From NCBI RefSeq assembly GCF_003122215.1, contig NZ_QEYD01000001.1, forward strand, positions 1 through 64,000: 64,000 nt of DNA, written 5' to 3'. Below the pieces are notes generated by a model. That model saw only the letters and a list, made by a program, of their open reading frames with translations. It had not been told where the DNA came from and made no database searches. Below are positions 9,338 through 18,287 of this stretch, piece by piece. The first letter of the stretch is position 1; each line of letters opens with the position of its first letter. The position numbers and the translations under genes were made by a program. The DNA comes from Pararhodobacter marinus (GTDB lineage: Bacteria; Pseudomonadota; Alphaproteobacteria; Rhodobacterales; Rhodobacteraceae).

Positions 9338-9476
9338 ATCTGGCACCTCTGGGTAGCGAACGCGTTGGTTTTTGATACCCATCAGAATGCCCCAGACTCG
9401 CCCGCGTGGAACAAGGCTGTCGCCAATATCACATCCATGAATGCCTCGCGGCTGCCCATGCGCGATCCGGACCGCG

Positions 9477-10265
9477 TCACAGCCCCTTGAAATCAGGCGC
9501 GCGCTTTTCCCGCCAGGCGGCATGGGCCTCGGCGCTGTCCTCGGTCTGCGCCAGCGCCATGAAGCGCCACAGGTCCGCCTCGGACGCATCGCGAAGGTTC
9601 GGGATGTCCATGCCCCGGTTCAGCGATTCCTTGGTCAGGCGCAGCGCCAGCGGCGGCATCGCGGCCAGTTCGCCCGCAACCTCCATCGCCTTGTCCAACA
9701 GCCGCTCATGCGGCACCAGCCATTGCGCGAGCCCGGTGCGATGGGCCTCGTCCGCGGTGATCGGGTACCCCAGCGAGGCGCGCATCGCGTTGCCCTTGCC
9801 GATCCAGCGCGCCAGCCGCACCGCCCCGCCATAGGCCGGCATGATCCCCAGTTTCACCTGTGGCATCCGCCATTCGGCGCGCTCGGAGGCGATGATCAGG
9901 TCGCAGGCCAGCGTGGCGATGAAGCCGACGCCGATGGCATAGCCGTTGACCGCGGCGATCACCGGCTTGGCGAAATCCGTCAGCTGGTTGGCGACGAAAT
10001 CGCGCCAGATGGTCATCCCCTCGATGGCCGCGCCCGGCGAGGCGACGGCATGCGTCTCGGCCTTGGTCAGGTTCGCACCGGCGGAGAATGCCCCGCCCAC
10101 CGGATCGCCCGTCAGTACCGCCACACGGATCACCCGGTCGCCCTCGAGATCGGCCAGGATCGTCTTCATCTCGGCGGTGAAATCCGAGCCCCAGGCGTTC
10201 CGGGCCTCGGGGCGGCTGATCGTGATGACGGCGACGGCGCCGCGTTTCTCGACGAGGAGGGGCAT
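9477..10265 (-). CDS. Enoyl-CoA hydratase/isomerase family protein (crotonase 2)
   Basis: A 262-residue crotonase with RPEARNAWG, AFSAGANL and NGYAIGVGF oxyanion-hole segments. Of the crotonase catalytic pair, the first Glu is Gln (MPQV) and the second is Arg (NAMRASLG), so simple hydratase activity is doubtful; isomerase, thioesterase or ring-hydrolase activity is possible. Its ATG overlaps the stop of the PanE-like gene by one base (TGATG), making it the last gene of the overlapping operon that begins at 17435. Confidence 0.85.
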   Translation of the reverse strand: MPLLVEKRGAVAVITISRPEARNAWGSDFTAEMKTILADLEGDRVIRVAVLTGDPVGGAFSAGANLTKAETHAVASPGAAIEGMTIWRDFVANQLTDFAKPVIAAVNGYAIGVGFIATLACDLIIASERAEWRMPQVKLGIMPAYGGAVRLARWIGKGNAMRASLGYPITADEAHRTGLAQWLVPHERLLDKAMEVAGELAAMPPLALRLTKESLNRGMDIPNLRDASEADLWRFMALAQTEDSAEAHAAWREKRAPDFKGL

Positions 10266-11269
10266 CAGGGTTCCTTTGGTCCGAGGGTTTGCGCCCGCAA
10301 GGCGGCGAGCGCGTGGATCTGCGCCAGCAGCGGCGCCGGGACGCCGAGGCGCTGCGCCAGGGCCAGCGGCGCGCCGAGGATCGGGCCGATCTCCATGGCG
10401 CGGCCGAGTTCGGCATCCTGCAGCATCGAGGGCTTCACGCCCGGGCGCTCGCGGAACGCGGCCAGCCGGGGTGGGATGCCGTCTTGCAGGCCGGGGATGC
10501 CGGCTGCCCCGGCAATGTCGGCCGCTTCATGCATCAGGGCCTCGACCATGCGGGCGGCCTCGGGATCGGCCATCAGCCGGTCCACCGGCACGCCGGTCAG
10601 CATGCACAGCGGGTTGAGTGCGATATTGCCCAGAAGCTTGGCCCAGACGGTGCGCCGGATCTCGGTATCGACCTTCGTCGGATTGCCGGGCACGTCCAGC
10701 GCGGCGGCCACGGCGGCGGCACGGCTCTGGTTGTGGTTGTGGTCCGCGGCGCCGACCAGCAGGCGCTTGCCCTGCATCGGCACCTCATGCACCCAGCCCG
10801 GCGCCCGCAGCGACGCGATCATGTAAAGCACGCCGCCCATCACGGGCAGATCCTCCATCGCGCCGGACAGCGCACCCTCGGGATCGACAGCGCCGGGCGG
10901 AAGGCCTGCCAGGGCCGGGATGCCACGTGGGTACCACCACGGGATTCCGTTCTGCGCAAAGACCAGCGCCGCCCCCCGGGCCGCCCGCTCTGCCAGCTCG
11001 AGAGCGAAGGGGGCGAGATGGTGGGCCTTCAGCGTAATGAGAATCACGCCTGCGTCGGGCAGCCGGTCCATGCGGTCAGTCACCGCAAGGCGGTGGAGCG
11101 TGTCGGTCCCGTCGTCCGCTGTCAGCCGCAGCCCCTGTGCGCGCATCGCCGTCAGATGCGCGCCTCGGGCCAGCGCCGCGACCGGGCGACCGGCAGCGGC
11201 CAGACGCGCAGCGATCAGGCTGCCGATGGCGCCGCAGCCGACGATGGCGATGGAGTCGGCGCCGCTCAA
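10265..11269 (-). CDS. Ketopantoate reductase (PanE/ApbA) family oxidoreductase
   Basis: A 334-residue protein with an N-terminal Rossmann motif (IAIVGCGAIGSLIAARLAA, residues about 6-24) and the family's C-terminal helical domain with KLLGNIALNPLCMLTG. The family reduces 2-keto acids with NADPH. No ATG fits: the reading frame opens with TTG at 11269, overlapping the SDR stop (TTGA), so translation is probably coupled. In this operon a role in reducing or oxidising a catabolic 2-oxo or 3-hydroxy acid is more likely than pantothenate synthesis, but that is inference. Confidence 0.85.
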   Translation of the reverse strand: MSGADSIAIVGCGAIGSLIAARLAAAGRPVAALARGAHLTAMRAQGLRLTADDGTDTLHRLAVTDRMDRLPDAGVILITLKAHHLAPFALELAERAARGAALVFAQNGIPWWYPRGIPALAGLPPGAVDPEGALSGAMEDLPVMGGVLYMIASLRAPGWVHEVPMQGKRLLVGAADHNHNQSRAAAVAAALDVPGNPTKVDTEIRRTVWAKLLGNIALNPLCMLTGVPVDRLMADPEAARMVEALMHEAADIAGAAGIPGLQDGIPPRLAAFRERPGVKPSMLQDAELGRAMEIGPILGAPLALAQRLGVPAPLLAQIHALAALRAQTLGPKEP

Positions 11270-12003
11270 TGATAGCTCCGCCCGCCGTCGACGGCGAGGC
11301 AGGCACCGGTCATGTAGCTGGACCGGGGCGAGGTGATGAACAGCAGCGCCTCGGCGATCTCCTCGGGGCGGGCGCTGCGTTGCAGGGCATAGGTACGGGC
11401 GGCGTGGGCCTGCCGTGCCTCGGGATCGGCGCCGCCCGTCGACATGGGCGTGTCGACCATGCCGGGCGCCACGGTGTTCACCCGCACCGCCGGCGCCAGT
11501 TCGATGGCGAGGTATTTCAGCAACATCGCCACCCCGGCCTTGGTGGCACCATAGGCTCCGCCGGCGGTCGATGGCAGTAACCCGCTGGCCGAGGCGACGG
11601 CGGCGATGGTCGCGCCGGCGCCAGCCGCCCTCATGGGCGCGATGGCGGCCTGGCAAAGGGCGAAGGTCCCGGTGAGGTTCACCGCGAGCAGGCGCTGCCA
11701 TTCGTCCAGTGGCAGGTCCTCCAGCCGGTGCCGGTCGGCGATGCCGGCGCAATGCACCAGCCCGTCGAGCCCCCCGAGCGCCCTGGCCGCCGCCGTAACC
11801 GCCCCGGCCGCCGCAAGCGGATCGGCAATATCGGCGACATGGGCGCTGGCACCCAAGGGTCCCGCCAGCGCTGCGAGGCCCTCCGCGTCGCGGTCCAGCA
11901 GCCCCAGATGCGCGCCCTGCCCCGCGAACATTCGCGCCGTGGCCTGACCGATGCCCGAGGCCGCGCCGGTGATCAGGATGCGCCGTCCGGCAAGCTCTCC
12001 CAT
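11266..12003 (-). CDS. Short-chain dehydrogenase/reductase (SDR 1)
   Basis: A 245-residue classical SDR. The cofactor motif TGAASGIG is at residues 12-19, Asp37 follows the second beta strand (LLDRD, suggesting NAD preference), and the catalytic residues are Ser140 region, Tyr151 and Lys155 (YGATK). The C-terminal VDTPM and GACLAVDGGRS are typical of beta-oxidation-like or FabG-like SDRs. A 3-hydroxyacyl-CoA dehydrogenase role is plausible given the adjacent ACADs and crotonases. It ends four bases into the TTG start of the PanE-like gene. Confidence 0.88.
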   Translation of the reverse strand: MGELAGRRILITGAASGIGQATARMFAGQGAHLGLLDRDAEGLAALAGPLGASAHVADIADPLAAAGAVTAAARALGGLDGLVHCAGIADRHRLEDLPLDEWQRLLAVNLTGTFALCQAAIAPMRAAGAGATIAAVASASGLLPSTAGGAYGATKAGVAMLLKYLAIELAPAVRVNTVAPGMVDTPMSTGGADPEARQAHAARTYALQRSARPEEIAEALLFITSPRSSYMTGACLAVDGGRSYH

Positions 12004-12006
12004 GGC

Positions 12007-13005
12007 TCAGCCCCCGCCCAGCGCGACGATATCCGCCCAGACCTGCGTCCCGCCCCGGGTCAGTACCGCATTGCCCAGACGTTCGGACCATGCATGCTCG
12101 GAGCCCGCCTCGTCGCGCCACTGCCAGAGCCGGCGGGTCAGGTGGTGCAGCGCGTGTTCCCCGGTGATACCGATGGCGCCATGGACCTCATGCGCGACCG
12201 CGGCACCCCGGCCGACCGCGCGCGAGGCACGGATCTTGGCGATGGCCGGCGCGCGCCAGTCGGCGCCCCGGTCCAGCGCGCGCAGCGCGAACTCGACCCC
12301 GGCGCGGGCCGCCCCTGCCTCGGCCGCAAGTTCGGCGACCAGGTGCTGGACCGCCTGGAACTTGCCGATCGGCCGGCCGAACTGCTGACGGGTATTGCCG
12401 TGCTCGATGGTCATGCCGAGGATCCGCGACAGCGCCCCGGCGATCTGCGCCGCCCGCAGGACGGCCAGCAGCGCCTCGGGCCCCGGACCATCCAGCGGCC
12501 GGATCGCCAGCGGTCGGGTGCCCGAAAGCATCAGCGCCACGCCCGGCTCCCGCGCGACCCCGTGCAGCGGGCGCGAGGTCCCGGCGCCGGCGGGAAGCAG
12601 TACCAGATGGCCGTCGCCTTCGGCGAGGACCGGCCGGTCGCCTGCCGACAACGGCACCGTCAGCGACCCCCAGGCACGGCCGTCCCTGACCGACAGCGCG
12701 CCGAACCCCAGCGCGGGCGCCGGGTCCGACACCGAGCCCAGCCGGGCCGCCAGCGCGTTGGCGATCAGCCGTTCGCCCAGCCCGCCGGGCGCCGCGTGAT
12801 AGCCCAGCGTCATGAACACGGGCCCGAGGTCCCGCCAGCCCAGCCCGGCACCGCCCTGCCCCTCGGGCACCAGCGCAAGGTCGAGACCCAGCTCCGCGAA
12901 CGCGCTTTCCAGCGCTGGCGAGTCCTCCGGGCGATTGGGGTCCAGAAGGGCGCCCAGCAGGCGGTCCAGCTGGTCGGCCAGCATCTGTCCGGTCTCATCG
13001 TTCAT
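12007..13005 (-). CDS. Acyl-CoA dehydrogenase, short partner (ACAD pair C)
   Basis: A 332-residue ACAD-like protein. The best conserved part is the C-terminal domain: HGNTRQQFGRPIGKFQAVQH and HEVHGAIGITGEHALHHLTR, almost the same as the pair B short partner. The middle beta domain is abbreviated and no terminal GG-xxEI-RG segment is present. Its ATG overlaps the long partner's stop (ATGA). It is probably the accessory subunit of a heterotetrameric ACAD. Confidence 0.85.
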   Translation of the reverse strand: MNDETGQMLADQLDRLLGALLDPNRPEDSPALESAFAELGLDLALVPEGQGGAGLGWRDLGPVFMTLGYHAAPGGLGERLIANALAARLGSVSDPAPALGFGALSVRDGRAWGSLTVPLSAGDRPVLAEGDGHLVLLPAGAGTSRPLHGVAREPGVALMLSGTRPLAIRPLDGPGPEALLAVLRAAQIAGALSRILGMTIEHGNTRQQFGRPIGKFQAVQHLVAELAAEAGAARAGVEFALRALDRGADWRAPAIAKIRASRAVGRGAAVAHEVHGAIGITGEHALHHLTRRLWQWRDEAGSEHAWSERLGNAVLTRGGTQVWADIVALGGG

Positions 13006-14150
13006 CGCAGGCCCAGCCCCCGGGCCATGATGCCCCGGACGATCTCTTTCGTACCGCCGCGCAGCGAGAACGCGGGCGCCAGTTGCAGCACTGCCTGATA
13101 GAGCGCCCCGAACTGGCCTGCGTCGCCCAGTGCCGCGCCCGGCCCGGCCACCGCGCGGGCGACTTCGGGCAAGCGCTGCTCGAAATCGACGCCGATGTCC
13201 TTGACAACGGCGGCCTCGTTGTTGGGCAACTCGCCCCGGTCCAGCATCCCGGCCACCGCCAGCGACATCGAGCGCAGCACCGCCGCATCGGCCACCGCGT
13301 CGCCCAGAACCCGCGCGGTGAGCCGATCGCCCGGCATCGCCGCGTCGACCGAGGCCGCGAGCAGCGGAAACGAGCTGAGATACCGCTCGGGCCCGCTGCG
13401 CTCGTAGGCCAGTTCCGCGGTGGCCTGCGCCCAGCCTGCGCCCTCGGTGCCGATCAGTGCCTCGGCGGGCAGGGACACGTCGTCGAAGGTGACCTCGTTG
13501 AAATGCGCGTCGCCCGCCATGTCGCGGATCTGGCGGATTTCGACCCCTGGCGCGTCCATCGGCACGATCACTTGCGACAGGCCCTTGTGCCGGTCCGCGG
13601 CCGTTCCCTCGGACCGGACAAGCGCGATCATGTAGCGCGAATGATGGGCGTTGGTCGTCCAGATCTTGCGGCCCGACAGACGCCAGCCCTCGCCGTCACG
13701 CTTCAGTCGCGTCCGTATCGCGGCAAGGTCCGAGCCGGCGTCGGGCTCGCTGAGACCGATGCAGAAACACGCCTCGCCCGAGGCGATCTGCGGCAGGTAG
13801 AAGCGCTTCTGCGCCTCGGTGCCCAGTTTCAGGATCAGGGGGCCCGACTGGCGGTCGGCGATCCAGTGAAAGCCCACCGGAGCCCCTACAGCCAGCATCT
13901 CCTCCAGCACCACGTAGCGTTCGAGCTGACTGCGCTCCCGCCCGCCATAGGCCCGGGGCCAGGTCATGCCGATCCAGCCCTCGGCTGCCATCCCTCGCGA
14001 AAAGGCCTGATCGACCCCCATCCAGGACAGGCCCTTCGTGTGGGCCGAAAACGCCCCCGCGCGAGGTGCAAGGAAGTCGCGCACCTGCGCGCGCAGCGCC
14101 AGGGCCTCGGGCGGAAGGTCGACAGGGTCGAAGCGAAACGGGGTGTCCAT
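13002..14150 (-). CDS. Acyl-CoA dehydrogenase, long partner (ACAD pair C)
   Basis: A 382-residue ACAD beginning MDTPFRFDP; the start at 14150 follows the CaiB stop by 11 bases. Segments IGLSEPDAGSDLAAIRTR, SGRKIWTTNAHHSRYM, AYERSGPERY and LRGGTKEIVRGIMARGLGLR mark the flavin and CoA sites. The YEGT-type Glu is again Gly. Sequence and gene pairing mirror 6329-7495 closely, supporting a duplication. It would oxidise the acyl-CoA made by the upstream CaiB-type transferase, passing electrons to ETF. Confidence 0.9.
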   Translation of the reverse strand: MDTPFRFDPVDLPPEALALRAQVRDFLAPRAGAFSAHTKGLSWMGVDQAFSRGMAAEGWIGMTWPRAYGGRERSQLERYVVLEEMLAVGAPVGFHWIADRQSGPLILKLGTEAQKRFYLPQIASGEACFCIGLSEPDAGSDLAAIRTRLKRDGEGWRLSGRKIWTTNAHHSRYMIALVRSEGTAADRHKGLSQVIVPMDAPGVEIRQIRDMAGDAHFNEVTFDDVSLPAEALIGTEGAGWAQATAELAYERSGPERYLSSFPLLAASVDAAMPGDRLTARVLGDAVADAAVLRSMSLAVAGMLDRGELPNNEAAVVKDIGVDFEQRLPEVARAVAGPGAALGDAGQFGALYQAVLQLAPAFSLRGGTKEIVRGIMARGLGLR

Positions 14151-14161
14151 GGCGCCGCTCC

Positions 14162-15397
14162 TCAGACGATGCCGCGGTCGCGAAGACCGGCGATCTGCTC
14201 GGGCGTGAGGGCCAGGAGCGTGCCCAGCACCGACTCGGTATCTTGCCCGATATCGGGCGGCGCGCTGCGATAGCTGACAGGGCTTGCCGCCAGCCGGACC
14301 GGATTGGCCAGCGCCCGGACCGCGCCATGACGCGGGTGCTGCATCGTCACAATATCCCCCCGCGCCCGCACATGCGGATCCGCCTCCAGGTCGGCGAGCG
14401 TGTTGATCGGCCCGCATGAGACGGTGCCGGCGTTCAGGATCTCCACCCATTCCGCCCGCGTCCGGCCCTTCAGGGCAGCGCTCACCTCGGCCTTCAGCGC
14501 GGCGCGGTTCGCCACGCGGTCGCCGTTTCTGGCAAACCGGGGATCCTCGGCCCAATCCGGGCGGCCCAAAACCTTTGCCAGCCGGCCGAATTCGCGGTCG
14601 TTGAAGGTCGCAATCAGAATGAAACCGTCGTCCACTGCGAAGACGCCGTAGGGTGCGGCGCTGGGATGGTCGTTGCCGGTACGGCCCAGGTCCTGCCCGG
14701 CATTGAGCCAGGCCGAGCCCGCGTTCATCGTGGCCGCGAGCTGCGCCTCGAACAGCGAGACGTCGACGTGCTGACCCTCGCCGGTGGCGTGGCGATGGGC
14801 GAGAGCGGCCAGGATGCCGATCGTCGCCTGCAACCCCGCGAGCGTATCTGCAAGGGGCACGCCCACCCGCATCGGACCCGCGCCGGGCTGGCCGTCAGGA
14901 TGCCCGGTCACGCTCATCGCCCCGGCCATGGCCTGCGCGAGGTAATCGTAACCCGAGCGCCCCGCATAAGGCCCGTCCTGCCCGAAGCCGGAGACCGAGC
15001 AATAGATCAGCCGCGGGTTCAGCGCGAGCATCTCGACCGGCCCCAGCCCGTGGCGGGTCAGAGTGCCGGGGCGGTAGTTTTCGACGAGCACATCGGCGTC
15101 GGCGATGAGTTGCTGCAGCAATGCGCAGCCCTCGGGTTCGGCGTAATTGACCGAGATGGACTTCTTGTTGCGATTCACCGCTTGGTAATAGGTCGACCGC
15201 CCGACCTCGGGCCTGCCGTCTGCGCCCGGCATCCAGGGCGGGCCGATGCGGCGGACATCGTCGCCCTCGCCCGGACGCTCGATTTTGATTACCTCGGCCC
15301 CGAAATCGCCCAGCGTCTGCGTGGCATAGGGGCCGGCGATGACCCGCGTCATGTCGATGACCCTGAGGCCCGACAGCGCTCCCGTCGCGTGTGTCAT
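14162..15397 (-). CDS. CaiB/BaiF family (class III) CoA-transferase
   Basis: A 411-residue protein of the formyl-CoA-transferase fold. Family segments are LRVIDMTRVIAGPYATQTLGDFGAEVIKIE (only its parts RVIAGPYA and DFGAEVIK are needed), SVNYAEPEG, ADVLVENYRPG, GQDGPYAGRSGYD and VPLADTLAG, where the Asp corresponds to the catalytic Asp169 of oxalate/formate FRC. It moves CoA from a donor thioester to an incoming acid in the cytoplasm. Its ATG overlaps the thioesterase stop (ATGA). It probably activates the substrate for ACAD pair C. Confidence 0.9.
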   Translation of the reverse strand: MTHATGALSGLRVIDMTRVIAGPYATQTLGDFGAEVIKIERPGEGDDVRRIGPPWMPGADGRPEVGRSTYYQAVNRNKKSISVNYAEPEGCALLQQLIADADVLVENYRPGTLTRHGLGPVEMLALNPRLIYCSVSGFGQDGPYAGRSGYDYLAQAMAGAMSVTGHPDGQPGAGPMRVGVPLADTLAGLQATIGILAALAHRHATGEGQHVDVSLFEAQLAATMNAGSAWLNAGQDLGRTGNDHPSAAPYGVFAVDDGFILIATFNDREFGRLAKVLGRPDWAEDPRFARNGDRVANRAALKAEVSAALKGRTRAEWVEILNAGTVSCGPINTLADLEADPHVRARGDIVTMQHPRHGAVRALANPVRLAASPVSYRSAPPDIGQDTESVLGTLLALTPEQIAGLRDRGIV

Positions 15398-15825
15398 CGT
15401 CTTTCCTCCGCGGGCGGGGCAACCGCCTTCCAGATACCGTTTGCCGCGACGAGCGGCGTCTCGCCGTCAAAGATCACGCCGCGCATGAAGAAGGTCGACC
15501 GCGTTCGATGGACGCATTCGGGACGCATGACCAGCAACCGGCCCAAAGGCGCGGCGGCCATGAATTGCACATCCAGTTGCGCCGTGACCTGAGCGGGCCG
15601 CCCGGTGCGCTCGGTCACGGCATTGCCCAGCGCACAATCGGCAAAACACATCAGCACCCCGCCGTGCGTGATGCCGCGACGGTTGGCGTGCCCCGCGCCC
15701 GGCAACAGCGCGTATTCGTGCCAGTCGCCGGCCTTGCGCCGCCAGACCGGACCGGCGACCTGCATGAAGGGCGCCAGGGTCGCCGTTTGCCAGCCGGCCG
15801 CCTGCATGTCGGGGAGCAAGGTCAT
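15394..15825 (-). CDS. PaaI-like hotdog acyl-CoA thioesterase
   Basis: A 143-residue single-domain hotdog protein. The segment GHANRRGITHGGVLMCFADCALGNA is the family's active-site helix (the HGG following GITHGGVL, with an acidic Asp near FADCAL). Members hydrolyse acyl- or aryl-CoA to release CoA and prevent its depletion during catabolism. It lies six bases after the crotonase 3 stop and overlaps the CaiB transferase. A housekeeping role in the pathway is inferred. Confidence 0.85.
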   Translation of the reverse strand: MTLLPDMQAAGWQTATLAPFMQVAGPVWRRKAGDWHEYALLPGAGHANRRGITHGGVLMCFADCALGNAVTERTGRPAQVTAQLDVQFMAAAPLGRLLVMRPECVHRTRSTFFMRGVIFDGETPLVAANGIWKAVAPPAEERR

Positions 15826-15831
15826 CCGCCG

Positions 15832-16629
15832 CTACCGACCCGAGAAATGAGGCTTGCGCTTCTCGGCAAAGGCCGCGCGCGCCTCCTTGTGGTCGGCAGT
15901 CATCGACATCATCGGCTGCTGGTGCGTCTCGATCCCGAGCACCCTTTCCAGATCGCCCGGCAGTTCCGCCATCGCCGCCTTGATCGAGGCAATCGAAAGG
16001 GGCGCCGTATCGAGGTAGCTTTCCGCCTTGGCGATGGCCCGATCCAGCGCCTGTCCCGCCCCGACAAGTTCGTCACAGAGCCCCAGTTCGACGGCCTCGG
16101 GCGCCTTGACACTGCGCCCGGTGAACAGCAGGTCGCGCGTCCGAACCGCGCCGATCCGCGGCGGCAGGGACCACAGGATGCCGCAATCCGCGGCCAGCCC
16201 GATCCGCCCGAAAGCGCCGCCGAACCGCGCCCCCTCGCCCGCAACGATCCAGTCGCAGGCACACAGGACCGACAGGCCGGCACCGAAAGCGGCCCCCTCG
16301 GTCGCAGCGACGACCGGCTTCGGTCCGGCGGCCAGCGCACGGATCACGTCGTGAAGCACTTTCATCCGGCGTTTGGAACGCAAGGGATCGGGCCCCGTCG
16401 AGGCCTGCATCTGCTTCACGTCCGCCCCGGCCGAGAATTGCCCCCCGGCGCCGGTCAGGACGAGGGCGCGTACACTCGCGTTTGAGCCGGCCTCGATCAA
16501 CGCCTCCAGCAACTGGTGGCGCAATCCGTCGCCGATGGGGTTCATCCGCTCGGGCTCGTTCATCGTCAGGATGCGGACCGGGCCGCGGTCCTCGACCAGA
16601 ACGTAGCGATGGCTGTCGGCGCCGGTCAT
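15832..16629 (-). CDS. Enoyl-CoA hydratase/isomerase family protein (crotonase 3)
   Basis: A 265-residue crotonase-fold protein with EPERMNPIG, QFSAGADVKQM, GAAFGAGLSVL and the C-terminal EKRKPHFSGR. The first catalytic-Glu site is AFGRIG (no Glu); GLAADCG carries an Asp, and the second site RTRDLLFTG has Asp in place of Glu. This pattern is found in crotonases that are isomerases or hydrolases rather than hydratases. Its ATG overlaps the stop of SDR 2. Reaction not assignable from sequence alone. Confidence 0.83.
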   Translation of the reverse strand: MTGADSHRYVLVEDRGPVRILTMNEPERMNPIGDGLRHQLLEALIEAGSNASVRALVLTGAGGQFSAGADVKQMQASTGPDPLRSKRRMKVLHDVIRALAAGPKPVVAATEGAAFGAGLSVLCACDWIVAGEGARFGGAFGRIGLAADCGILWSLPPRIGAVRTRDLLFTGRSVKAPEAVELGLCDELVGAGQALDRAIAKAESYLDTAPLSIASIKAAMAELPGDLERVLGIETHQQPMMSMTADHKEARAAFAEKRKPHFSGR

Positions 16630-17435
16630 AGCGTCATCTGGCTGCCGCCGTTGGCGGACAGTCTCTGGCCGGTGATGAACGAGGCGGCGGGCGACAGCAG
16701 GAAGCAGATCGGCCGCGCAGCTTCCTCGGGGCTGCTCCAGCGGTTGAGCGGGATGCGCGACAGATAGGTGTCGCGGAACTTCTCGCCGCGGATCGTCTCG
16801 GTCATCGGAGTTTCGACGACCCCGAACGAGACGGTATTGGCGCGGACGTTGTATTTCGCCAATTCCTTGGCCGCCGACATGGTCGCACCCAGCAGGCCCG
16901 ATTTCGCTGCGGCATAATTGATCTGGCCGATGGTGCCGCCGGTGCCCGCGTCTGACGAGATGTTGACGATGGCGCCGTCCAGTTCTTCACCCGCCTTGAA
17001 GCACTCGGCGGCATAGCGGCCGTAGGCCTGCATGAAGAGGAAGCTGCCGGTCAGGTGGATGTCGAGCACCGTCTTCCAGTCGGCCATCTCCATCCTGGTC
17101 AGCATGGCCGGGCGCGAAACGCCGGCATTGTTGACAAGCCCGTGCACCGCCCCGAAAGCCTCGGCCGCGCCGGCGATCACGCGCTGCGCAAGGTCCGGGT
17201 CGGCGACACTGCCGGCAGCGGTGACCACACGGTCGGCACCCAACGTCTCGCGCAGCGCGGCAAGCCCGGCCTCGTTCATGTCGACTGCGGCGACGTTGCC
17301 GCCCAGATCGGCGATCAGGGTCGACACCGCCAGGCCGATGCCCTGCGCAGCGCCGGTAACAATGATGGTGCGGCCAGACAGGGCCATCGGATTGACCCTC
17401 GCCTGTCTGACCCGCCCCTCTGTGGCTGTCGCCAT
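16626..17435 (-). CDS. Short-chain dehydrogenase/reductase (SDR 2)
   Basis: A 269-residue classical SDR; the ATG at 17435 has GAGGAG eight bases upstream, better than the in-frame GTG nine bases earlier. TGAAQGIG is at residues 27-34, VDMNE gives the cofactor Asp, and NYAAAK supplies catalytic Tyr and Lys after NISSDAG. The C-terminus ITGQRLSANGG is typical. It is the first gene of the 17435-9477 operon. It strongly resembles SDR 3 (36464): both share PMAL-G, GVVET-M, TIRG-KF and PICFLLS, so the two are recent paralogues serving parallel modules. Confidence 0.88.
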   Translation of the reverse strand: MATATEGRVRQARVNPMALSGRTIIVTGAAQGIGLAVSTLIADLGGNVAAVDMNEAGLAALRETLGADRVVTAAGSVADPDLAQRVIAGAAEAFGAVHGLVNNAGVSRPAMLTRMEMADWKTVLDIHLTGSFLFMQAYGRYAAECFKAGEELDGAIVNISSDAGTGGTIGQINYAAAKSGLLGATMSAAKELAKYNVRANTVSFGVVETPMTETIRGEKFRDTYLSRIPLNRWSSPEEAARPICFLLSPAASFITGQRLSANGGSQMTL

Positions 17436-17528
17436 CGGACACACTCCTCGACTTCGGTTGTGGAGAACCCTCGCAGCGCCGCGGGTCGGCCCGCAAGCAC
17501 GGTCCCGGATCGGGCCTCTATCTATCCG

Positions 17529-18287
17529 TCATGTGTTTTGTGCCGCCCGGTCGCCCGCGACAAAGGCGCCGGCGCGGGCCCGCAGTTCGTCCGAGCCGGC
17601 CAGGGGCCGCACCAGCCTGCGCTCCAGTGCCAGCCCCTCCGCGAGAGTCATCTCGACCCCTTCGCGGATCGCCCGGCAGGCAGCGGTCACCGCGGCGGCC
17701 GGATGCGCGGCGATCCGCGCGGCGATGGACAGCGCGGTGTCCAGCGCCTGCCCGGTGTCGGCACGTCTGGAAACGACCCCGAGGGTCAGCGCCTCGCCGA
17801 CCGTCATCGGTTCGGCGGCGAGAATCGCCAGCGCGGCACGGTGTCTCCCGGTGGCGCGGGCCAGCCGCTGTGTGCCCCCGCTGCCGGGGATGAAGCCATA
17901 GCGCACCTCGGGCAGGGCCAACACCGCATCGGATGCCGCGACGATGATGTCGCAGGCCAGCGCCAGCTCGAACCCGGCTCCCCAGGCGCCGCCTTCGATG
18001 GCCGCGACCACCGGCAGGTCGGTCTCGGCCATGACGCCGGCCAGACGGTCGACGCTGGCGAGCCGCTGGTCAACATGGCTCGTCGCGCTCTCGGCGAGGT
18101 CGGCCCCCGCCGAAAAGACCCCGCCTGCCCCCGACAGCACGATTACCCGGTCCGCTGCTTGCCGGGCGATGATCGCCTCGGCCAATGCATCGCGCAGCGG
18201 CATGGAGATGGCGTTGCGCTTCTCGGGGCGGTTCAGGGTCAAAAGCAGGATCCCCGGCCCCGGACGCGTCCTTTCCACCAGCGCCAT
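17529..18287 (-). CDS. Enoyl-CoA hydratase (crotonase 4)
   Basis: A 252-residue crotonase starting MALVERTRPG at 18287, overlapping the IclR stop by one base (TGATG). It retains RPEKRNAIS, VFSAGADLAE, GGAWGAGFE and the first catalytic Glu in LALPEVRYGFIPGSGGTQRL, which is the canonical hydratase pattern; the second Glu position is Leu (RAALAILAA). A hydratase or delta3-delta2 isomerase is likely. It is cotranscribed with IclR 3; a 93-base gap separates it from SDR 2. Confidence 0.87.
   Translation of the reverse strand: MALVERTRPGPGILLLTLNRPEKRNAISMPLRDALAEAIIARQAADRVIVLSGAGGVFSAGADLAESATSHVDQRLASVDRLAGVMAETDLPVVAAIEGGAWGAGFELALACDIIVAASDAVLALPEVRYGFIPGSGGTQRLARATGRHRAALAILAAEPMTVGEALTLGVVSRRADTGQALDTALSIAARIAAHPAAAVTAACRAIREGVEMTLAEGLALERRLVRPLAGSDELRARAGAFVAGDRAAQNT

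Noticed and set aside
9425-9437. ATCACAT core upstream of IclR 2
   Set aside because: Seven of 13 matches is near chance in a 140-base gap; not called as a site.
10265-12121. A 618-codon frame combining an Arg/Gly-rich leader with the PanE-like protein
   Set aside because: The leader is the shifted frame of the SDR at 11266-12003; the Rossmann start follows a TTG at 11269.
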